A stretch of 64,000 bases of DNA from Lentibacillus jeotgali. GTDB lineage: Bacteria > Bacillota > Bacilli > Bacillales > Amphibacillaceae. The notes under the pieces were generated by a model, which was not told the origin of the DNA, ran no database searches, and saw only the letters and a list, made by a program, of their open reading frames with translations. A program made the position numbers and the translations under genes. Location: assembly GCF_000224785.1 (NCBI RefSeq), contig NZ_AGAV01000003.1:310001-374000 (forward strand), given 5' to 3'. Shown one piece after another: positions 53,853-64,000 of the stretch. Each line of letters opens with the position of its first letter. Within the stretch, counting starts at the first letter, position 1.

Positions 53853-54615
53853 GAATCAGGACGAAATTTATCAATGCATCGAAGACCTCCAGAAAGACCC
53901 GGAAAATGAGGCACTTCAGGAAACGATTGTACTGGCTTACTCGGATCTGGTTGAATCCATCGCCAGAAAGTATTCAAAAAACAGCAGTATACATGAAGAC
54001 CTGACCCAAGTGGGCATGATTGGTCTGATTGCTGCTGTAAGACGGTATGATACATCATTTGGCAAATCATTTGAGTCATTCGCCATACCGACGATTATTG
54101 GTGAAATTAAACGGTTCATCCGTGATAAGACTTGGAGTGTCCATGTACCGCGGCGGATTAAGGAATTAGGTCCAAAAATCAGGAAAGCTGCGGACGAGCT
54201 GACGACGGAAAACCAGGATTCGCCGACCGTTCCGGAAATTGCGGATTATTTAAATGTCTCTGAAGAGGAAATACTTGAAACGATGGAGATGGGTAAAAGC
54301 TATAAAGCGCTGTCCGTCGACAGAAAAATTGAAGCCGATTCTGAAGGCAGCACTGTCGCCATTTTGGATTTGGTCGGCAACAGTGACAGCGGATATGACA
54401 ATGTCGATCAGCGGATGCTGCTGGAAAAAATACTTCCTGTCCTGTCCGAGCGCGAACAGGAAATTTTGCGTTGCACTTATTTTGAACACATGAGCCAAAA
54501 AGAAACTGGGGAAAGGCTCGGGATTTCGCAGATGCATGTTTCAAGATTGCAGCGCCGTTCACTTCGAAAACTCCGCGAGGCACTCCAGAATGAAAGTACG
54601 GAGATTCTCGATTGA
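53824..54615 (+). CDS. sigB: RNA polymerase sigma factor SigB
   Basis: General stress sigma factor, 263 aa, SigB/F/G type: region 2 (EDLTQVGMIGLIAAVRRYD), region 3 and region 4 HTH (SQKETGERLGISQMHVSRLQ). ATG 53824 has GAGGTGG upstream. Binds the promoters at 52959 and 36295 by consensus. Confidence 0.97.
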   Translation: MTTKSQQPNKNQDEIYQCIEDLQKDPENEALQETIVLAYSDLVESIARKYSKNSSIHEDLTQVGMIGLIAAVRRYDTSFGKSFESFAIPTIIGEIKRFIRDKTWSVHVPRRIKELGPKIRKAADELTTENQDSPTVPEIADYLNVSEEEILETMEMGKSYKALSVDRKIEADSEGSTVAILDLVGNSDSGYDNVDQRMLLEKILPVLSEREQEILRCTYFEHMSQKETGERLGISQMHVSRLQRRSLRKLREALQNESTEILD

Positions 54616-55211
54616 GGGAACACAATAAAGTAGAAACAGCTGTCTTCCAGAAGGCAAAAAAGAATCGGTATTATTGCGGTGACAGCTATTTCTACACAGA
54701 AACTGAAAATGAATATATTTGTGCTCTTGCGGATGGATTGGGCAGCGGCGAATTAGCAAAAGAGTCTTCTGAGGTTGTGATCGGTGTTATAAAGGATAAC
54801 ATTGATGCAACTGTTGAGCAGCTGATCAAAGAATGCAATCAGAAACTGTCAGGAAAGCGCGGAGCAGTCATTGGTATTTTGAGAATCGACTTCCGGGCGC
54901 ATCAATATACATTTTCGTCGATTGGAAATATCGGTGTTTTAGCCATTAATGAGAATGGACGGAAGAAGCGTAACATTCCAAATACCGGTTATCTGGCCGG
55001 TTATCACAGACCATTTAAGGTTGTGACGGACGGACTTGAGCATGCAGCGCGATTTATTTTATTTTCTGATGGCGTCACTGATAAGGATTTATCACAGTGG
55101 TTTTTATTGAACAAAGATGTGTATCAGGTTGTTCAGATGTTTGCCGATTATACAGATAGTGTAACAAGAACAGATGATACAACATTAATCGCGATAAATT
55201 ATCAAGGCTAA
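54612..55211 (+). CDS. rsbX: Phosphoserine phosphatase RsbX
   Basis: A 199-aa PP2C-like phosphatase that resets the stressosome by dephosphorylating RsbS and RsbR. Signature CALADGLGSGELAKESS and ILFSDGVTDKDL. TTG start overlaps the sigB stop. The last gene of the operon. Confidence 0.93.
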   Translation: MREHNKVETAVFQKAKKNRYYCGDSYFYTETENEYICALADGLGSGELAKESSEVVIGVIKDNIDATVEQLIKECNQKLSGKRGAVIGILRIDFRAHQYTFSSIGNIGVLAINENGRKKRNIPNTGYLAGYHRPFKVVTDGLEHAARFILFSDGVTDKDLSQWFLLNKDVYQVVQMFADYTDSVTRTDDTTLIAINYQG

Positions 55212-55243
55212 GATCGGCTTGGAATCGGCCGGTCTTTTTTTCT
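55209..55243 (+). terminator. Terminator of the sigB operon
   Basis: AAGATCGGC / GCCGGTCTT stem (one T-G pair) followed by seven T. Confidence 0.85.
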
Positions 55244-55291
55244 TTTGCGGGCTTTTTGGACAGTTACTACTTTCTTACTGTATAAGTGCAA

Positions 55292-55333
55292 CTTAGGCTT
55301 TCGCCATAAACGCTTGGCGAAAAGCCAAGTTTT
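55292..55333 (+). promoter_or_regulatory. Strong hairpin with short T-run in the tex leader
   Basis: Arms CTTAGGCTTTCGCCA and TGGCGAAAAGCCAAG (small bulges) around an 8-nt loop, then TTTT; ends 56 nt before the tex start and follows the rsbX terminator. A leader hairpin or attenuator of tex; not proven. Confidence 0.4.
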
Positions 55334-55389
55334 CTAATAGAATGAAGATGTTACATAAAGGATTGTCAGCTGAACGAGGAGGAACGAAT

Positions 55390-57552
55390 GTGACAACTGA
55401 ACTGGAACAATGGGTAGCAAATGAAACAGACGTGAAGCCTGCTACGGTGAAAAAAGTAATTGCCTTAATGGATGAAGGCAACACAGTACCATTCATTGCA
55501 CGTTACCGGAAAGAAGCAACAGGCGGATTGGACGAGGTTCAGATCAAACTGATTCAGGATAAGTGGCAATATGCTGTGAATCTGGCTGAGCGAAAAGAAG
55601 AAGTCATCCGTCTGATCGATGAACAGGGAAAGCTCTCCGAAGAACTGCAGCAAGCGATCACAGTGGCCACACAATTGCAGCGAGTGGAGGATTTATACAG
55701 GCCATACAAACAGAAGCGCCGAACCAGGGCTGCAAAAGCGAAGGAAAAAGGGCTGGAACCTTTGGCAATACGTGTGTGGGAGCAAGAGACGAGCGATGTT
55801 TATGGAGTAGCAAAAGATTTCTTATCAGAGGAACATGAATTGAATACAATTGAAGATGTACTTATGGGTGTTAATGATATTATTGCTGAATGGATTTCAG
55901 ACGATCCGGAATATCGTGATTACATTCGCGGGGAGACATTTAAGCGAGGCATGGTGCATGCAGAAGGTAAAGACACCGACAAAGACGAAAAAGGTATCTA
56001 TGAAATGTACTATGCATATGATGAAGCTGTTCGTTCAATGGTCTCGCATCGTATTTTAGCTTTAAACCGTGGCGAAAAAGAGGATGTGCTGAAAGTTTCG
56101 GTTGAGCCGCCGACCGAGCGGATACTGGCGTATTTGCACCGTAAAGTCGTTACAAATAAGGCAAATCAAGAAACGGCAGGCATACTTAAGGAAGCAATCG
56201 AAGACAGTTTCAAGCGGCTGATCCAGCCAGCTGTGGAACGGGAAATCCGAAGCAGCTTAACGGAAAAAGCAGAAGAGCAGTCGATTGAAGTGTTTTCCAG
56301 GAATCTAAAAAACCTGTTGCTCCAACCGCCGTTAAAAGGAAAAATGGTGCTTGGTGTGGATCCGGCATACCGGACAGGATGCAAACTGGCTGTCGTTGAC
56401 GAAACAGGCAAAGTACACAAAGTGGATGTTATGTATCCGACACCACCAAAGAAAGATACAGCTGGTTCCGAGCGAATTGTTCTGGAGTTTATCAATCAAT
56501 TCAGTGTGGAGCTTATTGCTATCGGAAATGGGACAGCTTCAAGGGAGACCGAACAATTCATTTCCGATGTGATCGGAAAGCATTCCTTGGATGTTCCATA
56601 TATTATTGTCAACGAAGCTGGAGCGAGTGTGTATTCTGCATCCAAGCTGGCCCGGGAGGAGTTCCCGGATCTACAGGTAGAGGAGCGAAGTGCTGCATCG
56701 ATTGCCAGAAGGGTGCAGGATCCATTGGCTGAACTTGTCAAAATTGACCCGAAATCGATCGGTGTCGGTCAGTACCAGCATGATGTCAGCCAGAAGGCAC
56801 TGAACGAATCCCTGACCTTTGTGGTGGAAACCGCTGTTAACCAGGTCGGGGTCAATGTCAACACGGCCTCACCTTCATTATTGCAGTATGTTGCCGGTTT
56901 AAGCAAAACAGTTGCCAATAATATCGTTACAAAACGGAATGAAGATGGAAAGTTCATCAACCGGAAGCAGCTTAAGAAAATTCCGCGCCTGGGCGATAAA
57001 ACCTATGAGCAGGGAATTGGCTTTTTGCGCGTTGTCGAGGGTGAAAATCCGCTTGACCGGACTCCGATCCACCCTGAAAACTATGATCAAGTCGAACAGC
57101 TGTTGAAAGTGGTTGGATGTGATATGGGAGATGTCGGAAGCGATCAACTTCGTGAAAAACTGGAGACAGTGAATGTGAAAGATATGGCGGATGAATTGGA
57201 CATTGGTGAGCCGACTCTGAGAGATATTATTGCAGCATTGAGCCGGCCTGAACGTGATCCGCGTGACGATCTACCAAAACCGCTGCTGAAACAAAATGTT
57301 TTATCGATGCAAGATTTACAGCCCGGCATGGAAATGCAGGGAACTGTCCGCAATGTTGTTGATTTCGGCGTATTTGTTGATATTGGCGTGAAACAGGATG
57401 GACTGGTTCATATCTCCAAAATGTCCAATCAATTTGTCAAACACCCAATGGATATCTCCTCGGTCGGTGATGTCGTCACTGTATGGGTGGAAAATGTCGA
57501 TATTGACAAAGGACGTATTGCCCTTTCGATGGTTGAAAGCAAAAAAAGCTGA
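55390..57552 (+). CDS. tex: RNA-binding transcriptional accessory protein Tex
   Basis: A 720-aa RNA-binding protein conserved near sigB (ydcI in B. subtilis). Tex-like N domain with PFIARYRKEATGGLDE, YqgF-like domain (LGVDPAYRTGCKLAVVD), helix-hairpin-helix motifs (LQYVAGLSKTVANNIV) and a C-terminal S1 domain (VRNVVDFGVFVDIGVKQDG). GTG 55390 has AGGAGG 6 nt upstream. Confidence 0.95.
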   Translation: MTTELEQWVANETDVKPATVKKVIALMDEGNTVPFIARYRKEATGGLDEVQIKLIQDKWQYAVNLAERKEEVIRLIDEQGKLSEELQQAITVATQLQRVEDLYRPYKQKRRTRAAKAKEKGLEPLAIRVWEQETSDVYGVAKDFLSEEHELNTIEDVLMGVNDIIAEWISDDPEYRDYIRGETFKRGMVHAEGKDTDKDEKGIYEMYYAYDEAVRSMVSHRILALNRGEKEDVLKVSVEPPTERILAYLHRKVVTNKANQETAGILKEAIEDSFKRLIQPAVEREIRSSLTEKAEEQSIEVFSRNLKNLLLQPPLKGKMVLGVDPAYRTGCKLAVVDETGKVHKVDVMYPTPPKKDTAGSERIVLEFINQFSVELIAIGNGTASRETEQFISDVIGKHSLDVPYIIVNEAGASVYSASKLAREEFPDLQVEERSAASIARRVQDPLAELVKIDPKSIGVGQYQHDVSQKALNESLTFVVETAVNQVGVNVNTASPSLLQYVAGLSKTVANNIVTKRNEDGKFINRKQLKKIPRLGDKTYEQGIGFLRVVEGENPLDRTPIHPENYDQVEQLLKVVGCDMGDVGSDQLREKLETVNVKDMADELDIGEPTLRDIIAALSRPERDPRDDLPKPLLKQNVLSMQDLQPGMEMQGTVRNVVDFGVFVDIGVKQDGLVHISKMSNQFVKHPMDISSVGDVVTVWVENVDIDKGRIALSMVESKKS

Positions 57553-57580
57553 TGATCATTCAAGATCATCAGCTTTTTTA
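57542..57580. terminator. Bidirectional terminator between tex and katA
   Basis: Perfect 16-bp stem (AAAAAAGCTGATGATC and complement) with a 6-nt loop; A/T tracts make it a good terminator on both strands for the convergent tex and katA genes. Confidence 0.92.
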
Positions 57581-57590
57581 TTATATTCGA

Positions 57591-59054
57591 TTATTTAACA
57601 CTTGCTGGAACGGATAAGCCTAATTCTTCGGCAACCCGCTCTCCCCATTCAGGATCAGCTTTATAGAAATGCTCGATTTGACGCAGTTTAATGTCATCAC
57701 GTGTAACCTGACGCATATGATCAGCGAAGTTTTTCACAAGACGGGATTTTTCATCTTCACTCATCAGACGATAAAGATCACCTGGCTGTGTATAATGATC
57801 TTGACTGTCATAGGCTACGCTGTCTGCAACACCTTCAACTTCAAATGGACTTACTTTTGATGCCGAATCTTCAACTGGTCCATCCACACTGTTTGGTTCA
57901 TAAACCGGCTTTCCACCGCCATTGCCGTTAACAGCCATATAACCATCACGCTGATAATGGTTGACTTCTACTTTTGGACGGTTAACCGGAATCTGTTGGT
58001 GATTGACGCCCAAACGGTAACGTTGCGTATCGGAATAACTGAATAGACGGCCTTGCAGCATTTTATCCGGTGATGTTTCAATTCCGGGTACCAAGTTAGC
58101 TGGTGAAAGCGCAGACTGTTCCACATCAGCAAAGTGATTCTCAGGGTTGCGATTCAATACCATTTTTCCAACTTCGATACGTGGATAATCTTTTTTGGAT
58201 ACTGTTTTGGTAATATCAAAAATATCCCATTTATACGTTTTATAATCCTCGTAAGGAATGATTTGAACGTATAGTGTCCAGGAAGGATAGTCACCATTCT
58301 CAATGGCGTTGTATAAATCCTCCCGATGATAATCCGGTTGTTCACCGGCAAGCTTTTCGGCCACGTCAGGATCAAGGCCTTTAACACCCTGATCACTAAT
58401 GAAGCTGTATGTTATCCAGAACGCTTCACCTTGATCATTCACCCATTTATAGGTATGGCTTCCATACCCATTCATGTGACGGTAAGTTGCAGGAATCCCG
58501 CGGTCACCATGCAAATATGTGATCTGATGGAGTGACTCCGGTGATAATGACCAGAAATCCCAGACCGCATCTTTGTCTTTCAACCCTGTACGCGGATTGC
58601 GCTTTTGTGTATGGATAAAATCAGGGAACTTCATGGCATCGCGGACAAAGAAAACAGGTGTGTTATTGCCAACCAGGTCGTAGTTTCCTTCATCAGTGTA
58701 GAATTTCAAAGCGAAACCGCGCGGATCTCGTTCAGTATCAGCAGCACCCAGTTCGCCGGCAACCGTTGAAAAACGGGCAAACATTTCTGTGCGCTTTCCT
58801 TTTTCACTGAGGAAGTCAGCCTTTGTATATTTGGAAATCTCATCGTTTGTTACTTCGAAATACCCGAATGCGCCTGAGCCCTTAGCATGAACAACACGTT
58901 CAGGAATACGTTCTCTGTCAAAATGAGCCATTTTTTCTAAAAAGTGAACGTCTTGAATTAAAGTTGGACCTCTTTCGCCTGCCGTGATAGAATTCTGATT
59001 ATCACCTACAGGAGCACCAGAGGCAGTAGTCATTCTTTTCTTTTCGTTACTCAC
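57591..59054 (-). CDS. katA: Vegetative-type heme catalase
   Basis: Degrades hydrogen peroxide. A 487-aa small-subunit clade 3 catalase: active His in [12 protein letters not shown] (H56 region), distal Asn in VGNNTPVFF, heme-ligand Tyr in [17 protein letters not shown] start with AAGGAGAGG upstream. It is placed between tex and sprT, where B. subtilis has no catalase. Likely peroxide-regulated (see 59133-59147). Confidence 0.95.
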   Translation of the reverse strand: MSNEKKRMTTASGAPVGDNQNSITAGERGPTLIQDVHFLEKMAHFDRERIPERVVHAKGSGAFGYFEVTNDEISKYTKADFLSEKGKRTEMFARFSTVAGELGAADTERDPRGFALKFYTDEGNYDLVGNNTPVFFVRDAMKFPDFIHTQKRNPRTGLKDKDAVWDFWSLSPESLHQITYLHGDRGIPATYRHMNGYGSHTYKWVNDQGEAFWITYSFISDQGVKGLDPDVAEKLAGEQPDYHREDLYNAIENGDYPSWTLYVQIIPYEDYKTYKWDIFDITKTVSKKDYPRIEVGKMVLNRNPENHFADVEQSALSPANLVPGIETSPDKMLQGRLFSYSDTQRYRLGVNHQQIPVNRPKVEVNHYQRDGYMAVNGNGGGKPVYEPNSVDGPVEDSASKVSPFEVEGVADSVAYDSQDHYTQPGDLYRLMSEDEKSRLVKNFADHMRQVTRDDIKLRQIEHFYKADPEWGERVAEELGLSVPASVK

Positions 59055-59097
59055 TACCTGAACACCTCTCCTTATAGAATCATTTTGTACATAATCT

Positions 59098-59125
59098 ATT
59101 ATAATACAAATCTATCAAAAATCAA
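59098..59125 (-). promoter_or_regulatory. SigA-type promoter of katA
   Basis: On the minus strand TTGATT (59125-59120), 16-nt spacer, TATAAT (59103-59098), 44 nt before the start codon. Confidence 0.7.
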
Positions 59126-59132
59126 TCTTTAT

Positions 59133-59147
59133 TTAAAATTATTGTAA
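59133..59147 (-). promoter_or_regulatory. Putative PerR box upstream of katA
   Basis: TTACAATAATTTTAA on the minus strand matches the TTATAATNATTATAA PerR/Fur-like box with two mismatches, and lies 7 nt upstream of the -35 box. AT-rich surroundings weaken the case. Confidence 0.45.
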
Positions 59148-59230
59148 ATAAGCGGTTCAGCAAAACGGTCATTTAATATCTGCTAAGGCTGTGGTAGAAT
59201 ATTATTGATTAGCCTGTGAGGATGATATTC

Positions 59231-59695
59231 ATGAGTCTGCTAGATGAAAAAGATCTAAATGAAATTGTGCATGAGATATCAATGAGGTTTTTCGGCAAAC
59301 CTTTTTATGATAATGCAATTTATAATCACCGGCTCAGAACAACCGGCGGACGGTATATTCCCGCTAAACGAACGATCGAAATGAATCCTAAATATACATC
59401 TGAGTTTGACGATGAGGAGCTTATTGGTATTATTAAGCATGAGCTGTGTCATTATCACCTTCATGTAGAAGGAAAAGGGTTCAGACATGGTGACAGGGAT
59501 TTCAAAAACCTTCTAAAGGCGACCGGGTCGCCCAGGCATTGTTCACCGCTGCCATCAGCTGAAAAGCGCTTCAAGCATATTTACATATGCAAAAATTGCG
59601 GCCATGTATACCGGCGTGTCCGCAGAGTGAACCTGGCCAAATACCGCTGTGGAAAATGCAGAGGGGAATTGGTTAGAGACAATAAAAAAGGCTGA
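59231..59695 (+). CDS. ydcK: SprT family zinc metalloprotease-like protein
   Basis: A 154-aa SprT-like protein with the HELCHYH metal site, RTTGGRYIP and a C-terminal zinc ribbon (CKNCGHVY...CGKCRG). ATG 59231 follows GAGGATG. Same position before the tRNA cluster as B. subtilis ydcK. Confidence 0.88.
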   Translation: MSLLDEKDLNEIVHEISMRFFGKPFYDNAIYNHRLRTTGGRYIPAKRTIEMNPKYTSEFDDEELIGIIKHELCHYHLHVEGKGFRHGDRDFKNLLKATGSPRHCSPLPSAEKRFKHIYICKNCGHVYRRVRRVNLAKYRCGKCRGELVRDNKKG

Positions 59696-59835
59696 AAATG
59701 ATTTGTTTAATAAATGGCTGTCAGAGATGTTGACGAAAGCTATCTCGCATGTTAAATTAAGTAAGCCTTAATAAATGAGGATATACAGACAGAAATTTTG
59801 ATGCAACAGCTCTCAAAAAACTTTCGTGAATGATG

Positions 59836-59864
59836 TTGACATTGATGCTTATCTGTTGTATTAT
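59836..59864 (+). promoter_or_regulatory. Strong promoter of the tRNA cluster
   Basis: TTGACA (59836-59841), 17-nt spacer, TATTAT (59859-59864), about 145 nt before the first tRNA, within the 313-nt gap 59696-60008 that otherwise holds no visible gene. Confidence 0.85.
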
Positions 59865-60008
59865 ATTTTTCGTCGCAGTTAAACTGCACTTTAATGATGT
59901 GATGTGATTTAAAGAGTGCGCATCACCAGACTGATGTGGTTTAGGACAAGCATGTTGGCTTATACTTCCTTTAAAAAGCGTACTTTTAAGTTGTTCATTT
60001 CGGAATAT

Positions 60009-60083
60009 TCCACAGTAGCTCAGTGGTAGAGCAATCGGCTGTTAACCGATCCGTCGCAGGTTCGAGTCCTGCCTGTGGAGCCA
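60009..60083 (+). tRNA. tRNA-Asn (GTT)
   Basis: 75 nt, acceptor TCCACAG/CTGTGGA, anticodon GTT, encoded CCA. Confidence 0.95.
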
Positions 60084-60089
60084 TTATCT

Positions 60090-60180
60090 GGAGAAGTACT
60101 CAAGTGGCTGAAGAGGCGCCCCTGCTAAGGGTGTAGGTCGTGTGAACGGCGCGAGGGTTCAAATCCCTCCTTCTCCGCCA
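60090..60180 (+). tRNA. tRNA-Ser (GCT)
   Basis: 91 nt with a long variable arm, acceptor GGAGAAG/CTTCTCC, anticodon GCT, encoded CCA. Confidence 0.95.
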
Positions 60181-60186
60181 TTTCAT

Positions 60187-60258
60187 GGCCCGTTGGTCAA
60201 GCGGTTAAGACACCGCCCTTTCACGGCGGTAACACGGGTTCGAGTCCCGTACGGGTCA
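60187..60258 (+). tRNA. tRNA-Glu (TTC)
   Basis: 72 nt, acceptor GGCCCGT/ACGGGTC, anticodon TTC; the 3' CCA is not encoded. Confidence 0.93.
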
Positions 60259-60286
60259 TTCCTTGCTTTTTCAACTAAAACGGTTG

Positions 60287-60363
60287 GGTCCGGTAGTTCA
60301 GCTGGTTAGAATGCCTGCCTGTCACGCAGGAGGTCGCGGGTTCGAGTCCCGTCCGGACCGCCA
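60287..60363 (+). tRNA. tRNA-Asp (GTC)
   Basis: 77 nt, acceptor GGTCCGG/CCGGACC, anticodon GTC, encoded CCA. Confidence 0.95.
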
Positions 60364-60368
60364 TTCGT

Positions 60369-60443
60369 TGGGCTATAGCCAAGCGGTAAGGCATCGGGTT
60401 TTGATCCCGTGATTCGCTGGTTCGAATCCAGCTAGCCCAGCCA
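60369..60443 (+). tRNA. tRNA-Gln (TTG)
   Basis: 75 nt, acceptor TGGGCTA/TAGCCCA, anticodon TTG, encoded CCA. Confidence 0.95.
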
Positions 60444-60511
60444 TTTTCTGTGCAAGATAACTTGAAAAAGAGTATCCATATATTTAGGCAAAACTCCTTA
60501 TAACTGAACAT

Positions 60512-60587
60512 GAGCCATTAGCTCAGCTGGCAGAGCATCTGACTTTTAATCAGAGGGTCGGAGGTTCGAATCCTCCATGGCTCACCA
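60512..60587 (+). tRNA. tRNA-Lys (TTT)
   Basis: 76 nt, acceptor GAGCCAT/ATGGCTC, anticodon TTT, encoded CCA. Confidence 0.95.
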
Positions 60588-60593
60588 CTCGTT

Positions 60594-60675
60594 GCGGATG
60601 TGGCGGAATTGGCAGACGCGCTAGACCCAGGATCTAGTGTCTTACGACGTGGGGGTTCGACTCCCTCCATCCGCA
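60594..60675 (+). tRNA. tRNA-Leu (CAG)
   Basis: Long variable arm, acceptor GCGGATG/CATCCGC, anticodon loop CCCAGGA (CAG); CCA not encoded. Confidence 0.92.
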
Positions 60676-60729
60676 TTTTTATCACTTATATTGCTGTGGG
60701 ACTCACGGCATTTTATTTTGCTTAAATAC

Positions 60730-60813
<84 letters not shown>

Positions 60814-60822
60814 TAAAAATTG

Positions 60823-60851
60823 TTGACAAATCATCATTTTCCTGATATATT
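60823..60851 (+). promoter_or_regulatory. Internal promoter in the tRNA cluster
   Basis: TTGACA (60823-60828), 17-nt spacer, TATATT (60846-60851), 18 nt before tRNA-Arg; probably drives the last four tRNAs and the rRNA operon. Confidence 0.85.
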
Positions 60852-60869
60852 GAAAGATGTCGCTTTAAA

Positions 60870-60946
<77 letters not shown>

Positions 60947-60952
60947 TATTAA

Positions 60953-61029
60953 CGGGAAGTAGCTCAGCTTGGCAGAGCACATGGTTTGGGACCATGGGGT
61001 CGCAGGTTCAAATCCTGTCTTCCCGACCA
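60953..61029 (+). tRNA. tRNA-Pro (TGG)
   Basis: 77 nt, acceptor CGGGAAG/CTTCCCG, anticodon TGG, encoded CCA. Confidence 0.95.
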
Positions 61030-61062
61030 TCGAAAATTTATAAAGCTATTAACGTAATCTTT

Positions 61063-61136
61063 GCGGGTGTAGTTTAGTGGTAAAACCTCAGCCTTCCAAG
61101 CTGATGTCGTGGGTTCGATTCCCATCACCCGCTCCA
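61063..61136 (+). tRNA. tRNA-Gly (TCC)
   Basis: 74 nt, acceptor GCGGGTG/CACCCGC, anticodon TCC, encoded CCA. Confidence 0.95.
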
Positions 61137-61141
61137 TTTGC

Positions 61142-61215
61142 GGGCCTGTAGCTCAGTCGGTCAGAGCGCACGCCTGATAAGCGTGAGGTCGGTGGTTCGA
61201 GTCCACCCAGGCCCA
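61142..61215 (+). tRNA. tRNA-Ile (GAT)
   Basis: 74 nt, acceptor GGGCCTG/CAGGCCC, anticodon GAT; CCA not encoded. Confidence 0.94.
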
Positions 61216-61379
61216 TTTTGCTCCTTGAAAACTGAACAAAACAACCAGTATGACAAAGATGTCAGAGGTAAGAGGTCGGAAGCCGGAACTTGGTTTTGGC
61301 AGAAGACCAATGAAACCCTGTATCAATTTTTGAAGCAAAGCCATGAAAGAGATTGATCGGTGTCAATCTCCTAACAAAC

Positions 61380-64000
<2,621 letters not shown>

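Overview
This 64 kb window is chromosomal DNA of a low-to-mid GC Bacillaceae bacterium. The 16S rRNA gene, the spore-formation-associated families (YteA, YppG, YfhE) and the B. subtilis-like gene order from cshA to the tRNA/rRNA cluster all fit. Many proteins are Asp/Glu-rich, which points to a moderately halophilic genus such as Lentibacillus or Virgibacillus; the genus is an inference and was not tested by alignment.

Layout. 1-7.1 kb: a truncated methyltransferase, a GNAT acetyltransferase, YteA, two zinc-ribbon proteins, then the secretion-stress module htrB <> cssR-cssS. 7.2-14.6 kb: typA, a 20-nt tandem-repeat array, the trehalose operon treP-treA-treR with a well resolved promoter/cre/operator region, and small membrane proteins. 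14.6-20.6 kb: an ABC transporter pair, a yfhE-like gene, and a surface-protein locus (ECF sigma factor, zinc anti-sigma factor, a duplicated-domain exported protein ending in MPDTG plus a membrane anchor, and a class F sortase). 20.7-26.7 kb: a heterodimeric ABC exporter pair, one half with a single-base frameshift near its N terminus; a tandem set of tiny acidic paralogous peptides (48, 30 and 30 aa, possibly a fourth decayed copy); and a CapA-like lipoprotein whose ribosome-binding region is part of a repeat found twice here. 26.8-40 kb: housekeeping and stress genes, including DUF368, a thioredoxin, cadCA with two operators, a VOC protein with a 21-nt repeat array behind it, a YkoGHI-like two-component system, a lipid kinase, a glutaredoxin-like gene behind a consensus SigB promoter, YppG, an esterase, DegV and an EamA transporter.

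40-60 kb is the conserved block cshA-ydbS-ydbT-ydcA-acpS-nnr-ydcC-alr-ndoAI-ndoA-rsbRSTUVW-sigB-rsbX-tex-katA-sprT. It combines the general stress regulon controller (stressosome proteins RsbR/S/T, phosphatase RsbU, partner-switch RsbV/W, SigB, feedback phosphatase RsbX) with the EndoA toxin-antitoxin pair and cell-wall/cofactor genes. A SigB-type promoter lies just before rsbV, giving the expected autoregulation. 60-64 kb carries twelve tRNA genes followed by 16S and the start of 23S rRNA.

The least explained parts are the acidic peptide cluster (24.7-25.3 kb), the ECF-sigma/sortase F locus (17.1-20.6 kb), and the two short-period intergenic repeat arrays (9.1 and 31.3 kb). All coordinates and motifs come from reading the sequence; no database search was run, so family names rest on recognised motifs and gene order.
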